Below are positions 16,764 to 25,279 of a stretch of DNA of 54,103 nucleotides, in pieces (the first letter of the stretch is position 1; every line of letters starts with the position of its first letter). A model generated the notes under the pieces. That model saw nothing but the letters and a program-made list of their open reading frames with translations, did not search any database and was not told the DNA's origin. The translations under genes were made by a program, and so were the position numbers. Source of the stretch: CAYQLY01 sp964418605. GTDB taxonomy: Bacteria > Bacteroidota > Bacteroidia > Cytophagales > Cyclobacteriaceae. Location: the NCBI GenBank assembly GCA_964418605.1, contig CAYQLY010000014.1:1-54103 (forward strand), in the 5' to 3' direction.

Positions 16764-18392
16764 TTATTTCTTATACCTCGATTTGGCTTTTTCTATTTTT
16801 ACTTTTTTTCCTTTAATGACACCTGTCCCCATTGATTCGAGTACATCATCTACACAGTCACTAGATATATCTACATAAGAAAAATCTTCTTGTAATTCGA
16901 TACGGCCTATTTTACTTCCAGGTATTCCTGCTTCTCCAGCAATAGCCCCTAATATATCTCCTGCACCGATACGATGCTTTTTACCTATATTAATAAAAAG
17001 TTTGACCATACTCGAAGACCCATTTTCATGGTCTCTGTCTCTGTATTCTCGTTCACGGCTTCCTTTGCTTTTTTCTTTATTATTAAGTACAGAGTCTTCA
17101 GTAGGCTTTCCTAAGTGAATTTGCAACAAATGAGCAATAAGCATATCTGCAGAATAGCCACTTTGTTGTAGATCACCAGCTGCTTCTAAAAACAGATCTG
17201 ATAAGCTAACATTAGAATCTAAAAGATGTTTCACATTTTCTTTAAACTTTTCTATTTTAAGTTTAAATGCATCTTTTGAAGAAGGAAGTGTGCCTTTAGT
17301 AATCTTTACTTTGGTATAATTTTGCAATTGCTTTAATCCTTCATAATCATTTCGTCCAGATACAAATGTAAAAGCTTTGCCTGATTTCCCAGCGCGGCCT
17401 GTTCTTCCAATGCGATGAACGTAGTATTCATTATCTTGAGGTATATCTAAATTAAAAACAGCTTCTACATTATCGACGTCAATACCACGTGCAGCTACAT
17501 CGGTAGCTACTAAAATATTCACAGTGCCTCCTCGAAATTTAGCCATTACACTGTTGCGTTGCATTTGACGCATATCTCCATGCAACCCCTCTACGCTATA
17601 GCCTCTAAACGATAATTGTTCTACAACCTCATCAACACGCCTTTTGGTATTGCAAAATACAAGCATCAACTTTAATTGATAGACATCAATCAGTCGACAC
17701 ATAGCTTCTATCTTAGATTGATTAGGAACTTCAAAATAATATTGCTCAATGGTAGAGACAGTAAGTTCAGTTTTAGTTACTTTTACTAACTCAGGATGAG
17801 TTTGATATTTTTTAGTGAGCTCCATGATTGTTTTGGACATTGTAGCAGAAAAAAGAATAGTTTGCCTTTTCTCCGGTACTTTTTCTAAAATCAATTCAAT
17901 ATCTTCACGAAATCCCATATTAAGCATTTCATCAGCCTCATCTAAGACGACCATATTAACTTGATCTAATTTCAGCGTTCGTCTGTCTAAGTGATCAATA
18001 ACACGTCCTGGTGTACCTATAATAACATGAACACCTCTTTTTAAAGCACGGATTTGTTTATCGATCGACTCTCCGCCATAAACAGCTAAAAAATGAATAT
18101 CTTTTTTATGTTTAGCTAGTTTTTTACATTCACCCATCACTTGCAGAGCAAGCTCTCGTGTAGGGCAAAGTACAATAGCTTGAGTATATTTTTGTGTTGA
18201 GTCAACAAGATCTATAATAGGAATTCCAAAAGCAGCTGTTTTTCCGGTTCCCGTCTGGGCTAAACCAATGACATCTTTTCCTTTGAGGATCAGAGGTATC
18301 GCTTGGGCTTGAATAGGAGAAGGGGTTGTAAATCCCATTTCTGAAACAGCCTGTTTAACAGGTTCAGAAATAGGTAATTCGTCAAAAGTCAT
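16764..18392 (-). CDS. DEAD-box ATP-dependent RNA helicase (DeaD/CsdA-like)
   Basis: This enzyme unwinds structured RNA, with likely roles in ribosome assembly, mRNA decay and cold growth. The 542 residues have the Q motif (FTTPSPIQAQAIPLI), motif I AQTGTGKT (45-52), DEAD in LDEADEMLNMG, SAT motif III, and motif VI HRIGRTGRAG, all intact. The C-terminal part carries a DbpA-type RNA-binding domain (about 465-535: GDILGAIAGEAGIPGSKIG and FSYVDISSD) and a basic tail KKVKIEKAKSRYKK. It is monocistronic, divergent from the T9SS cargo genes. Confidence 0.95.
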   Translation of the reverse strand: MTFDELPISEPVKQAVSEMGFTTPSPIQAQAIPLILKGKDVIGLAQTGTGKTAAFGIPIIDLVDSTQKYTQAIVLCPTRELALQVMGECKKLAKHKKDIHFLAVYGGESIDKQIRALKRGVHVIIGTPGRVIDHLDRRTLKLDQVNMVVLDEADEMLNMGFREDIELILEKVPEKRQTILFSATMSKTIMELTKKYQTHPELVKVTKTELTVSTIEQYYFEVPNQSKIEAMCRLIDVYQLKLMLVFCNTKRRVDEVVEQLSFRGYSVEGLHGDMRQMQRNSVMAKFRGGTVNILVATDVAARGIDVDNVEAVFNLDIPQDNEYYVHRIGRTGRAGKSGKAFTFVSGRNDYEGLKQLQNYTKVKITKGTLPSSKDAFKLKIEKFKENVKHLLDSNVSLSDLFLEAAGDLQQSGYSADMLIAHLLQIHLGKPTEDSVLNNKEKSKGSREREYRDRDHENGSSSMVKLFINIGKKHRIGAGDILGAIAGEAGIPGSKIGRIELQEDFSYVDISSDCVDDVLESMGTGVIKGKKVKIEKAKSRYKK

Positions 18393-18470
18393 GGTTGTAT
18401 TTATTTATGAATAAACTGCAAATTTACGCTATTTTAATGACATGAGATAGAATATATTCATTTGTTTTTA

Positions 18471-18478
18471 TAAATTTG
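18471..18478 (+). promoter_or_regulatory. -7 promoter element of first T9SS cargo gene (TAAATTTG)
   Basis: TAAATTTG lies 36 bases upstream of the ATG at 18515. The surrounding leader (ATCTTAATTGACTAAACTCT after it and ACGCTATTTTA before it) is repeated upstream of the paralogue at 21591, which supports a working, duplicated promoter. Confidence 0.55.
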
Positions 18479-18514
18479 TATCTTAATTGACTAAACTCTT
18501 AAGCAAAAAACTAT

Positions 18515-21403
18515 ATGATGCCATCTTTCCATGTACTAAAAAACAAGTGGTTAATAATAGGGATTCTATTTTTGACCACTCTATCAAACCTATCAGCTAA
18601 AACATATTACGCAGCTAAAAAAACAGGATTAGCTCTTTGGGATAATTCATCGTCCTGGGTAACAGACAACTGTACAAGTACTACCAACTCAGGCACTTTT
18701 CCCGGAACAGGCGATACAGCTATTATTTGTGGAGGTAATAAAATACAAGTAGAAAATTTTGTCACATGTGCTCAACTGAATATACTGGATGGCTCACTGA
18801 TTTATTCAGATGCTTTTGTTTCTTCATTGTATGTACAAGGTGGAGACTTAGTATTAAAAAAAGCCGGTCTTATTGAATACAGCGGGAACAAGTCTTTAAA
18901 ACATAATCTGTTTATAGATGGTGATCTTCTCAATGAAGGTCAGTTGGACTTACGTAATGATGGAGATGACTATGTACTCTTGTCATTCACAGGAAGCACT
19001 AATAGTAAGGTAATGCAGCTAGGGGGAAGTTATGAGTTAGGGTATATGAGTATGAATAAAAACAAGTCTGATTTTCTTGTAGATATTCAAGATACAGCAT
19101 TTTCTAAAGCATTGACAGAAGGCTCTGTGCTTGTGAACCATTCATCATTAGACTTAAATAGAGGAGTATTCAGACATAGCGCATCAGAAAAATTAAGCAA
19201 TGTCTACCAAGCAGGTCAAACAGTGAATGATCCCTATGTGATATCACCTAAGGTGTCATTTCAAGTATATCATGGACAAGTAAGCATTATATCTAATAAT
19301 ACTACCTATTTGGAAGGGAGTATTATTGTCAATGGAGGGATACTAAATATTTCGACAGGTTTATTAAAAAATGACACTACTTCGCATGGTTTATTTTACC
19401 GTGGAACAAAAGCGGTTATACTTGTTCAAAATAAGGGCGTATTATCTATTCCTGGTGCATTTAAAAATAGTGAATCAACTTCTGTTGTTAACTTTGCAAT
19501 AAATGATGGTATTGTTGATGTGGCTATTGTGAAGCCCACTGTTGAAACATTTAAAATAACACGTGATTCTCAATTCAGTCCCATGAATGGTAAAATTACT
19601 ATTAATCAAAGTTCAACATTTACACATTCCTCTGTTGAAGAAATGGCTGATTATAATGTGGCCACAACTTTAGATTATGGCTTAGTACCAGATATCGAGT
19701 TGATATTTGGTAATGAGCGTAATGCTATTCCAAACGAATTCCGCTTTAAACCATATCCATCATATTTACGATCTCTACCTCATGTTGTAGTAGAAAAGCT
19801 ATCTACCCTACGGCCATATTCATCAACGTTTGACAATAATATATTTTTATTAAGTCTGACTATTAAATCAAATGCTACTTTTGATACCAGAGATTTTAAA
19901 ACAGGTAGCGATCATAATCATCTTCATGTTATGTTAGCCAATGATAGAGGCTATGGCTTCTATAATCTTGGTAAGTTTGAAGCTCGTCAAAGCTGGATTG
20001 TTTTTCATGGTGCTTTTCCTATTAATTCGAGCCTGACGGCTTTTCGACGTGCAACACAACGTATAGGTGGCTATGTAGCATTGGGCACTCCTACTAATAC
20101 GATATTTTCTTCATTAGAAGTAAGTACACTCTTTAATAAATCAGTATCTCAACATGTCATCCTTGAAATACCCGTTTTAGTTCAAGATACGGTGCTATTA
20201 TCTCGTAATTTGAATCTAAATAAGCAGGAGCTCAAAATAGGAGTATCAGATAAACGTTCAGGATTTATGTATGCTGAGCCAAATACGGGTGTTTATGACG
20301 GGAAATTAACCAGATATGTTAGATCAGAGATTCAACCTTTGTTCTTTCAAGACTTTGAGAAAGAATCACTTGCAAGCTATATGGGTAAAATAACAGATGT
20401 ACCATTTTATTTTGTATCTATTGACACATTCAACACTGTGAATATAGGACGTATAAGAGTACCTACTAAATCCCTTGATCATACAGACTGTACGTTGCGC
20501 ATTGGAATTACACAACGTCCTCAGAAAGGAGGCTATATTTCTGTTGTATATAGTGAAGAGCTTACAGAAATTTTAGATGGTGATATACATAAAACCTATG
20601 GTACATATCCGCTAAATGTCACGCTTAAGGAAATATTTGCCACAGGAGGAAGTGATGACATCACAGGAGCCTCTGTATTTAATTGGACTATATCTGCTGA
20701 GCCAGGACTTGATGGAGGTACTTACTCACTTGCTCTGCGCAATAGCAGCATAGCTGTTCCAAAATATGGATTTATAAATACATATGTTGTGCTAAAAGAT
20801 CGGCTGGTAGGAGAAGTAGATTGGGGTAAATTTGCTCGCGGGCCTATCTATCCTTACATTGCTAATGAGAATAAGCCTGATCAAATTTGGTACTATGGCA
20901 AGTTTTATGCAGCAAGAAAAGGACTTTCTTTTGCAGACCTTAATCAACGGTTTCATTTGGGATTCTCAGATGTTTATAAAAAAGCATTTGACCCTCCATG
21001 TGGTCTTTGTGGATTTGGAACACTAATAATTCCGCATTATGTTACAGTATCTAGACAAAATCTTCTTTTGTCTCCCAAATTTTTAACGGCTAGTGGAACA
21101 AGTTCAAGCCATATGCTAAAAAAGGAAGGAGAGTCAGAATTAACTATATCTCCTAATCCATCTATGGGAGATGATGTGAAAATTTCTATTCCTGCTATAG
21201 CGTCTAGAAGTACTACCACATACTATCGTATTATAGATATTTATGGTAATACATTATCTGAAAATTATATTTATCCTGAATATGATAAAACAGAGAATAA
21301 ACATACTGAAATAATTAATGTATCTTCGCTTAAAAAAGGCATATATACACTTTTTGTTTTGAGTGGTGATAAAACCTATTTAAAGCAATTAATTATAAAC
21401 TAA
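18515..21403 (+). CDS. Large secreted repeat protein with type IX secretion sorting domain, copy 1
   Basis: The 962 residues start with a signal peptide (about 1-29, ending SNLSAK). The region after it, with YYAAKKTGLALWDNSSSW and a Cys-flanked loop, resembles the start of G8-like/beta-helix secreted proteins. The long middle is Gly/Asn/Ser/Thr-rich and beta-strand-like with no catalytic motif I can name. The last 80 or so residues form a type A T9SS C-terminal domain: TISPNPSMGDD, YRIIDIYGNTL, INVSSLKKGIYTLFVLSGDKT. It is therefore probably exported through the outer membrane and surface-attached or released. An adhesin or matrix role is inference. A tandem paralogue follows. Confidence 0.85.
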   Translation: MMPSFHVLKNKWLIIGILFLTTLSNLSAKTYYAAKKTGLALWDNSSSWVTDNCTSTTNSGTFPGTGDTAIICGGNKIQVENFVTCAQLNILDGSLIYSDAFVSSLYVQGGDLVLKKAGLIEYSGNKSLKHNLFIDGDLLNEGQLDLRNDGDDYVLLSFTGSTNSKVMQLGGSYELGYMSMNKNKSDFLVDIQDTAFSKALTEGSVLVNHSSLDLNRGVFRHSASEKLSNVYQAGQTVNDPYVISPKVSFQVYHGQVSIISNNTTYLEGSIIVNGGILNISTGLLKNDTTSHGLFYRGTKAVILVQNKGVLSIPGAFKNSESTSVVNFAINDGIVDVAIVKPTVETFKITRDSQFSPMNGKITINQSSTFTHSSVEEMADYNVATTLDYGLVPDIELIFGNERNAIPNEFRFKPYPSYLRSLPHVVVEKLSTLRPYSSTFDNNIFLLSLTIKSNATFDTRDFKTGSDHNHLHVMLANDRGYGFYNLGKFEARQSWIVFHGAFPINSSLTAFRRATQRIGGYVALGTPTNTIFSSLEVSTLFNKSVSQHVILEIPVLVQDTVLLSRNLNLNKQELKIGVSDKRSGFMYAEPNTGVYDGKLTRYVRSEIQPLFFQDFEKESLASYMGKITDVPFYFVSIDTFNTVNIGRIRVPTKSLDHTDCTLRIGITQRPQKGGYISVVYSEELTEILDGDIHKTYGTYPLNVTLKEIFATGGSDDITGASVFNWTISAEPGLDGGTYSLALRNSSIAVPKYGFINTYVVLKDRLVGEVDWGKFARGPIYPYIANENKPDQIWYYGKFYAARKGLSFADLNQRFHLGFSDVYKKAFDPPCGLCGFGTLIIPHYVTVSRQNLLLSPKFLTASGTSSSHMLKKEGESELTISPNPSMGDDVKISIPAIASRSTTTYYRIIDIYGNTLSENYIYPEYDKTENKHTEIINVSSLKKGIYTLFVLSGDKTYLKQLIIN

Positions 21404-21434
21404 TTTTAATAAAAAAATCAAAAAACGTATAAAC

Positions 21435-21467
21435 AAATAGGAGCGATTAATTATCGCTCCTATTTTT
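21435..21467 (+). terminator. Strong intrinsic terminator after first T9SS cargo gene
   Basis: AAATAGGAGCGAT (21435-21447), loop TAATT, perfect 13-bp reverse complement (21453-21465), running into TTTTT. A near-identical hairpin follows the second copy at 24377. Confidence 0.9.
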
Positions 21468-21547
21468 ATATTAGGCCTATAAGTTTCTAATTTATCAAAT
21501 AAATAAAAAATGTACGCTATTTTAGTTATACTTTGATTTGTTTTTTG

Positions 21548-21555
21548 TAAATTTG
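21548..21555 (+). promoter_or_regulatory. -7 promoter element of second T9SS cargo gene (TAAATTTG)
   Basis: The same TAAATTTG as upstream of copy 1, 35 bases before the ATG at 21591, in a matching leader (ATCTTAATTAACTAAACTAT) and with the same ACGCTATTTTA further upstream at 21514-21524. Confidence 0.55.
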
Positions 21556-21590
21556 CATCTTAATTAACTAAACTATTAATCAGAAGTTAT

Positions 21591-24350
21591 ATGATATCAT
21601 CTTTACATGTACTAAAGAACAAGTGGTTAATAATAGGAGTTCTATTTTTGTCCACATTATCAAACGTATCAGCTGCAACATATTATGCTAAAAAAGGCAC
21701 CGGTAACTGGAATGATCCTAATGCTTGGGTGACAGGCACCTGTGGAAGTACCATTAATAATGGCCCCGCTCCAAAATATCCAACAGCTAATGATATAGCC
21801 ATTATTTGTGATGGCGCTACAATAACGGTTGTAAGGGCTAATGAAAGCTGTAAGAATCTTACCGTTGGTGATGGTGTTTCTGGAATTCTTAATTTTGGAA
21901 ATAGTCTTAGCTCTACATTATCAGTAACAGAAGATATTGAAGTTAACTCAAGAGCACGCATAGAATATACTGGAAATTTTGTCAGACAACATACTCTTGC
22001 CATTGGAAGAAACTTTTATAATAAATCGTATTGCCAATTCAAAAAGGATAATAATGATTATGTGAGAATTTTATTTAATGGGCCATCTTCTAGTAAAATA
22101 GTTAATTCAGGAGGGAAGTGGGATTTGGCCTATATTACTTTAGCTAAAGATAAAAAAGAAGCTATCGTCGAAATAGAAGATCCAGCTTTTTCGAAAGCTT
22201 TAACAGAAGGTTCAGTAATAGTTGGTCATACATCTGTTGAATTAATAAAAGGAACGCTTACACATACTAGTTGGGAAGAGTTAGGAAATATTTATGATCC
22301 AGGGAAAACACTGAATGATCCTATGACTATACCAGCTGATGTCGTTATTGAGGCTATTCATGGGACAGTGAAGATACCAGTAAATAATATTACCTATTTA
22401 AGAGGAACACTTCGAGTGAATGGAGGAACGATAAGTGTTTCACATGGCTTGATGAGAAATGTATCTACAGGGTATGGATTATTTTACCAAGGCAGTACAT
22501 CAGAAATTACTATTACAGATGGGGTGTTGTTTACACCTGGCGTATTTAAAAATAGTGATCTGTCTTCTACTACAAAATTTACTATGGATGGAGGTATAAT
22601 GGTAGTTGGAATGATTAAACCTTCTACTGAAACATTTAAGATAAATTTAGAGTCTGTCTTTAAAATGACAAGTGGTAATATTTGTATTCATAATGCTTCT
22701 ACCATCATGAGTGATTTTGAAGTTAAAGCTGCTGTTCGCAGCATTACAGGAGGTACAGTCTCATTTGGAGGATTGTTTACTAAAGGCCCACAAACATTTT
22801 ATTTTACTCCTCATGGTATGGCATTACCTCATATGGTTGTTGGTCTTCCTACTACTTCTGTAACATTGCGTCCCAATGGAGTAGTAATTGGCAATACTAT
22901 AAATCTATTAAGTCTTCGCATTAATAAAGGAAATACATTTGATGTAAAAGATACGAAAACGGGAAGTAGCTATAAGTTTCTTCGTCTTTTTTCAGCAGAT
23001 GAGTATGGCTATGGTTTTTATAATGATGGTAACTTTGAGGCTGGTAAAAGTTGGGTTGTGTTTCTAGGAAAAAACCAGAAGATAGGAGGGAATGCTTATA
23101 CTACATTTGCGTCATTACAGGTAGCAAGTAGCAAAGATTGTGGTTTTAGTATTCAAGAAGGACCAATACTTACAGATAATATTTTGGTGAAAGATACAGT
23201 ATTCTTATTTCGTAATCTTGATTTAGGTAGTCATGAGTTAAAGATAGGGGTATCTAATAGCAATTCAGGGTTTATGTATGCTGAGCAAACTACAGGAGTA
23301 CATAATGGAAATTTGACTAGATATATTAAAGCAGAGCCTCGGCCATTATTTTTAGAGGACCTTTCTGAGGATTTATCAACCTATATAAGTAAAATAACAG
23401 ATATTCCCTTTTACTTTGTTATAGCTGATTCTGTTCGAAGGGGGAGTACAACAATTCGATATCACTATTCTTTGCAACACGCAGACCGGACTTTGCGTGT
23501 GACTGTTCGTACACCACCTCAACAGGGTGGCTATATATCTGTTGTATATAAAGATATATTTTTTGAAGATGGAAAAACATATGATTATTTTCCTATTCCT
23601 GTTGATTTTGAAGATGATGGAGGTGAAAAAATTAATGCATTATCTGTATTTAACTGGACAATATCAGCTTCACCTCAACTAGAAGGAGGAAGTTATGATA
23701 TAGCTTTACGAAATAGAGGTATTGTTATTCCTAAATATCCAGATGTAAATCTGATTTATGCGACTATCAGAAGCCAAACAGTAGGACAACGTGTTCCTAA
23801 TGTAGGGAGCCTTCCATATACTTATTATATTAATAAAGATTCAAAAGATCTAGATCAGAAATGGTATTACGGAAATTTTTATGTATTGCGAGAAAACATT
23901 TCATTTACAGATATGAATAATATCTTTTTTATGGGATTTTCGAATACACTTTATAATTTGTATTCAAGACCTTGTGGTGGTTTAGCCTGTAAATCAGCCA
24001 CAGTACCTAGCTACTATTACCTTTTCAGAGAACGATTAGAAGATCCTTTATTATTTCCTCTTGCATTTTCTTCAGAGGGCATTATAGAGTCTGAAAAGAT
24101 AGCGGAGTTTACTATATTTCCTAATCCAATGAGTGGAGGTATTATCAAATTACAAATACCTCAAGAGTATAAATCTAATATACGCTATCGATTAGTGAAT
24201 AGCTATGGAGAAATTATTTTGGAAAATGATCTAGCAAATCAATCCAGTAGTAATGAAATTAATGTTTCTTCTTGTCAATCGGGAGTGTATACATTGTTTG
24301 TTTCTAATGGAGATAAAACCTATCAGAAACGAATTGTTATAAATAATTAA
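21591..24350 (+). CDS. Large secreted repeat protein with type IX secretion sorting domain, copy 2
   Basis: A 919-residue paralogue of the preceding gene. The signal peptide is nearly identical (LHVLKNKWLIIGVLFLSTLS), then YYAKKGTGNWNDPNAWVTG, a long beta-rich middle with shared anchors (DPAFSKALTEGSV, LRVNGGTISVSHGLM, SGFMYAEQTTGV, ALSVFNWTISASP), and a T9SS type A domain (TIFPNPMSGG, YRLVNSYGEIIL, INVSSCQSGVYTLFVSNGDKT). The copies align end to end, with divergence and indels in the middle. Enzymatic residues are not apparent; surface or matrix protein is the likely class. Confidence 0.85.
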   Translation: MISSLHVLKNKWLIIGVLFLSTLSNVSAATYYAKKGTGNWNDPNAWVTGTCGSTINNGPAPKYPTANDIAIICDGATITVVRANESCKNLTVGDGVSGILNFGNSLSSTLSVTEDIEVNSRARIEYTGNFVRQHTLAIGRNFYNKSYCQFKKDNNDYVRILFNGPSSSKIVNSGGKWDLAYITLAKDKKEAIVEIEDPAFSKALTEGSVIVGHTSVELIKGTLTHTSWEELGNIYDPGKTLNDPMTIPADVVIEAIHGTVKIPVNNITYLRGTLRVNGGTISVSHGLMRNVSTGYGLFYQGSTSEITITDGVLFTPGVFKNSDLSSTTKFTMDGGIMVVGMIKPSTETFKINLESVFKMTSGNICIHNASTIMSDFEVKAAVRSITGGTVSFGGLFTKGPQTFYFTPHGMALPHMVVGLPTTSVTLRPNGVVIGNTINLLSLRINKGNTFDVKDTKTGSSYKFLRLFSADEYGYGFYNDGNFEAGKSWVVFLGKNQKIGGNAYTTFASLQVASSKDCGFSIQEGPILTDNILVKDTVFLFRNLDLGSHELKIGVSNSNSGFMYAEQTTGVHNGNLTRYIKAEPRPLFLEDLSEDLSTYISKITDIPFYFVIADSVRRGSTTIRYHYSLQHADRTLRVTVRTPPQQGGYISVVYKDIFFEDGKTYDYFPIPVDFEDDGGEKINALSVFNWTISASPQLEGGSYDIALRNRGIVIPKYPDVNLIYATIRSQTVGQRVPNVGSLPYTYYINKDSKDLDQKWYYGNFYVLRENISFTDMNNIFFMGFSNTLYNLYSRPCGGLACKSATVPSYYYLFRERLEDPLLFPLAFSSEGIIESEKIAEFTIFPNPMSGGIIKLQIPQEYKSNIRYRLVNSYGEIILENDLANQSSSNEINVSSCQSGVYTLFVSNGDKTYQKRIVINN

Positions 24351-24376
24351 TTAAAACAATAGACGAGCACTATTAT

Positions 24377-24412
24377 AATAGGAGTGATTGACGAATCGCT
24401 CCTATTTATTTT
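24377..24412. terminator. Terminator between second T9SS cargo gene and ppx/gppA
   Basis: AATAGGAGTGATT (24377-24389), loop GACG, 13-bp complement (24394-24406) with one G-U pair. The 3' arm overlaps the stop codon of the convergent phosphatase gene, so both genes share it. It is homologous to the hairpin at 21435. Confidence 0.85.
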
Positions 24413-25274
24413 TTTCATATAAATAGTGAATCATGCCATCTTTTAATCCAGCATCTGGGATAATCATTTGAGAGGCCTTCGCCCATTTCATAACAGAAAG
24501 GTATATTTCAGTAGCAGGCAAAATAACATCTGCTCGGTCTTCATTCAATTTTAAAATATTCACACGCTCATCAAAAGAATAGTCGAGTAGTTTTTTATAA
24601 ATAGAGCTAAGATCATTTACTGTAATAGCAGATTCATTCTTGCGTTTAGCCAGTTCTTTAACTTTACTGATATTGCCCCCAGTTGCAATAAAAATGATAT
24701 CTCCTTTATATACTTGAGTATATGTTTTCACCCACTCTTGCATCTCATCCCAAACTTCAGGAGAGTCTTTTTTCTCAAGCCGGCGAACAGCACCTAATTT
24801 AAATGAACATGTTTTTATTTTTTTTCTTTTATAATAAATATTTAACTCAGTACTACCACCGCCTACATCAATATGTAAGTATGTGCGCTGGTCAACTAAG
24901 TGATAAATGGATCGGCTAATGAGGTCGGCTTCACGATCGCCATCTATAATTTCAATAGAAAGACCTAATTCTTTTTTTATTTTTTTAGCTAATATTTTTC
25001 CATTGTTGGCTTCACGCATAGCAGAAGTTGCACAAATCATAACGTGATCTGCTTCGTACAATTGAATCAGAAGCTTAAATGCTTTCAATAGTTTTAAAAA
25101 CTTCTTTTCATTTTTTTTACTGATGCGTTGTTTTTGGAATACATCATGTCCTAAACGTAACGGAAAACGAATATACTCTACTTTTTTAACCACAACTGCT
25201 TTTTTATACGTCGAAGCAGTAGAGAATTGGAACCGAATGGCGTTGGAGCCGATATCAATAGCTACTAAGTTCAT
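24402..25274 (-). CDS. Ppx/GppA family phosphatase (exopolyphosphatase-like)
   Basis: An enzyme of the ASKHA fold that hydrolyses polyphosphate or pppGpp in the cytosol. The 290 residues cover only the short form: phosphate-1 motif IDIGSNAIRFQF (about 6-17), the acidic segment DGDREADLISRS, phosphate-2 motif IDVGGGSTEL (about 134-143), and a C-terminal segment with DRADVILPATEIY and IIPDAGLKDGMIHYLY. The extra helical C-terminal domains of the long E. coli enzymes are absent. It lies 5 bases after the M16 peptidase gene on the same strand, so probably shares its transcript. Substrate choice cannot be told from sequence. Confidence 0.88.
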   Translation of the reverse strand: MNLVAIDIGSNAIRFQFSTASTYKKAVVVKKVEYIRFPLRLGHDVFQKQRISKKNEKKFLKLLKAFKLLIQLYEADHVMICATSAMREANNGKILAKKIKKELGLSIEIIDGDREADLISRSIYHLVDQRTYLHIDVGGGSTELNIYYKRKKIKTCSFKLGAVRRLEKKDSPEVWDEMQEWVKTYTQVYKGDIIFIATGGNISKVKELAKRKNESAITVNDLSSIYKKLLDYSFDERVNILKLNEDRADVILPATEIYLSVMKWAKASQMIIPDAGLKDGMIHYLYEKNK

Positions 25275-25279
25275 GGTGC

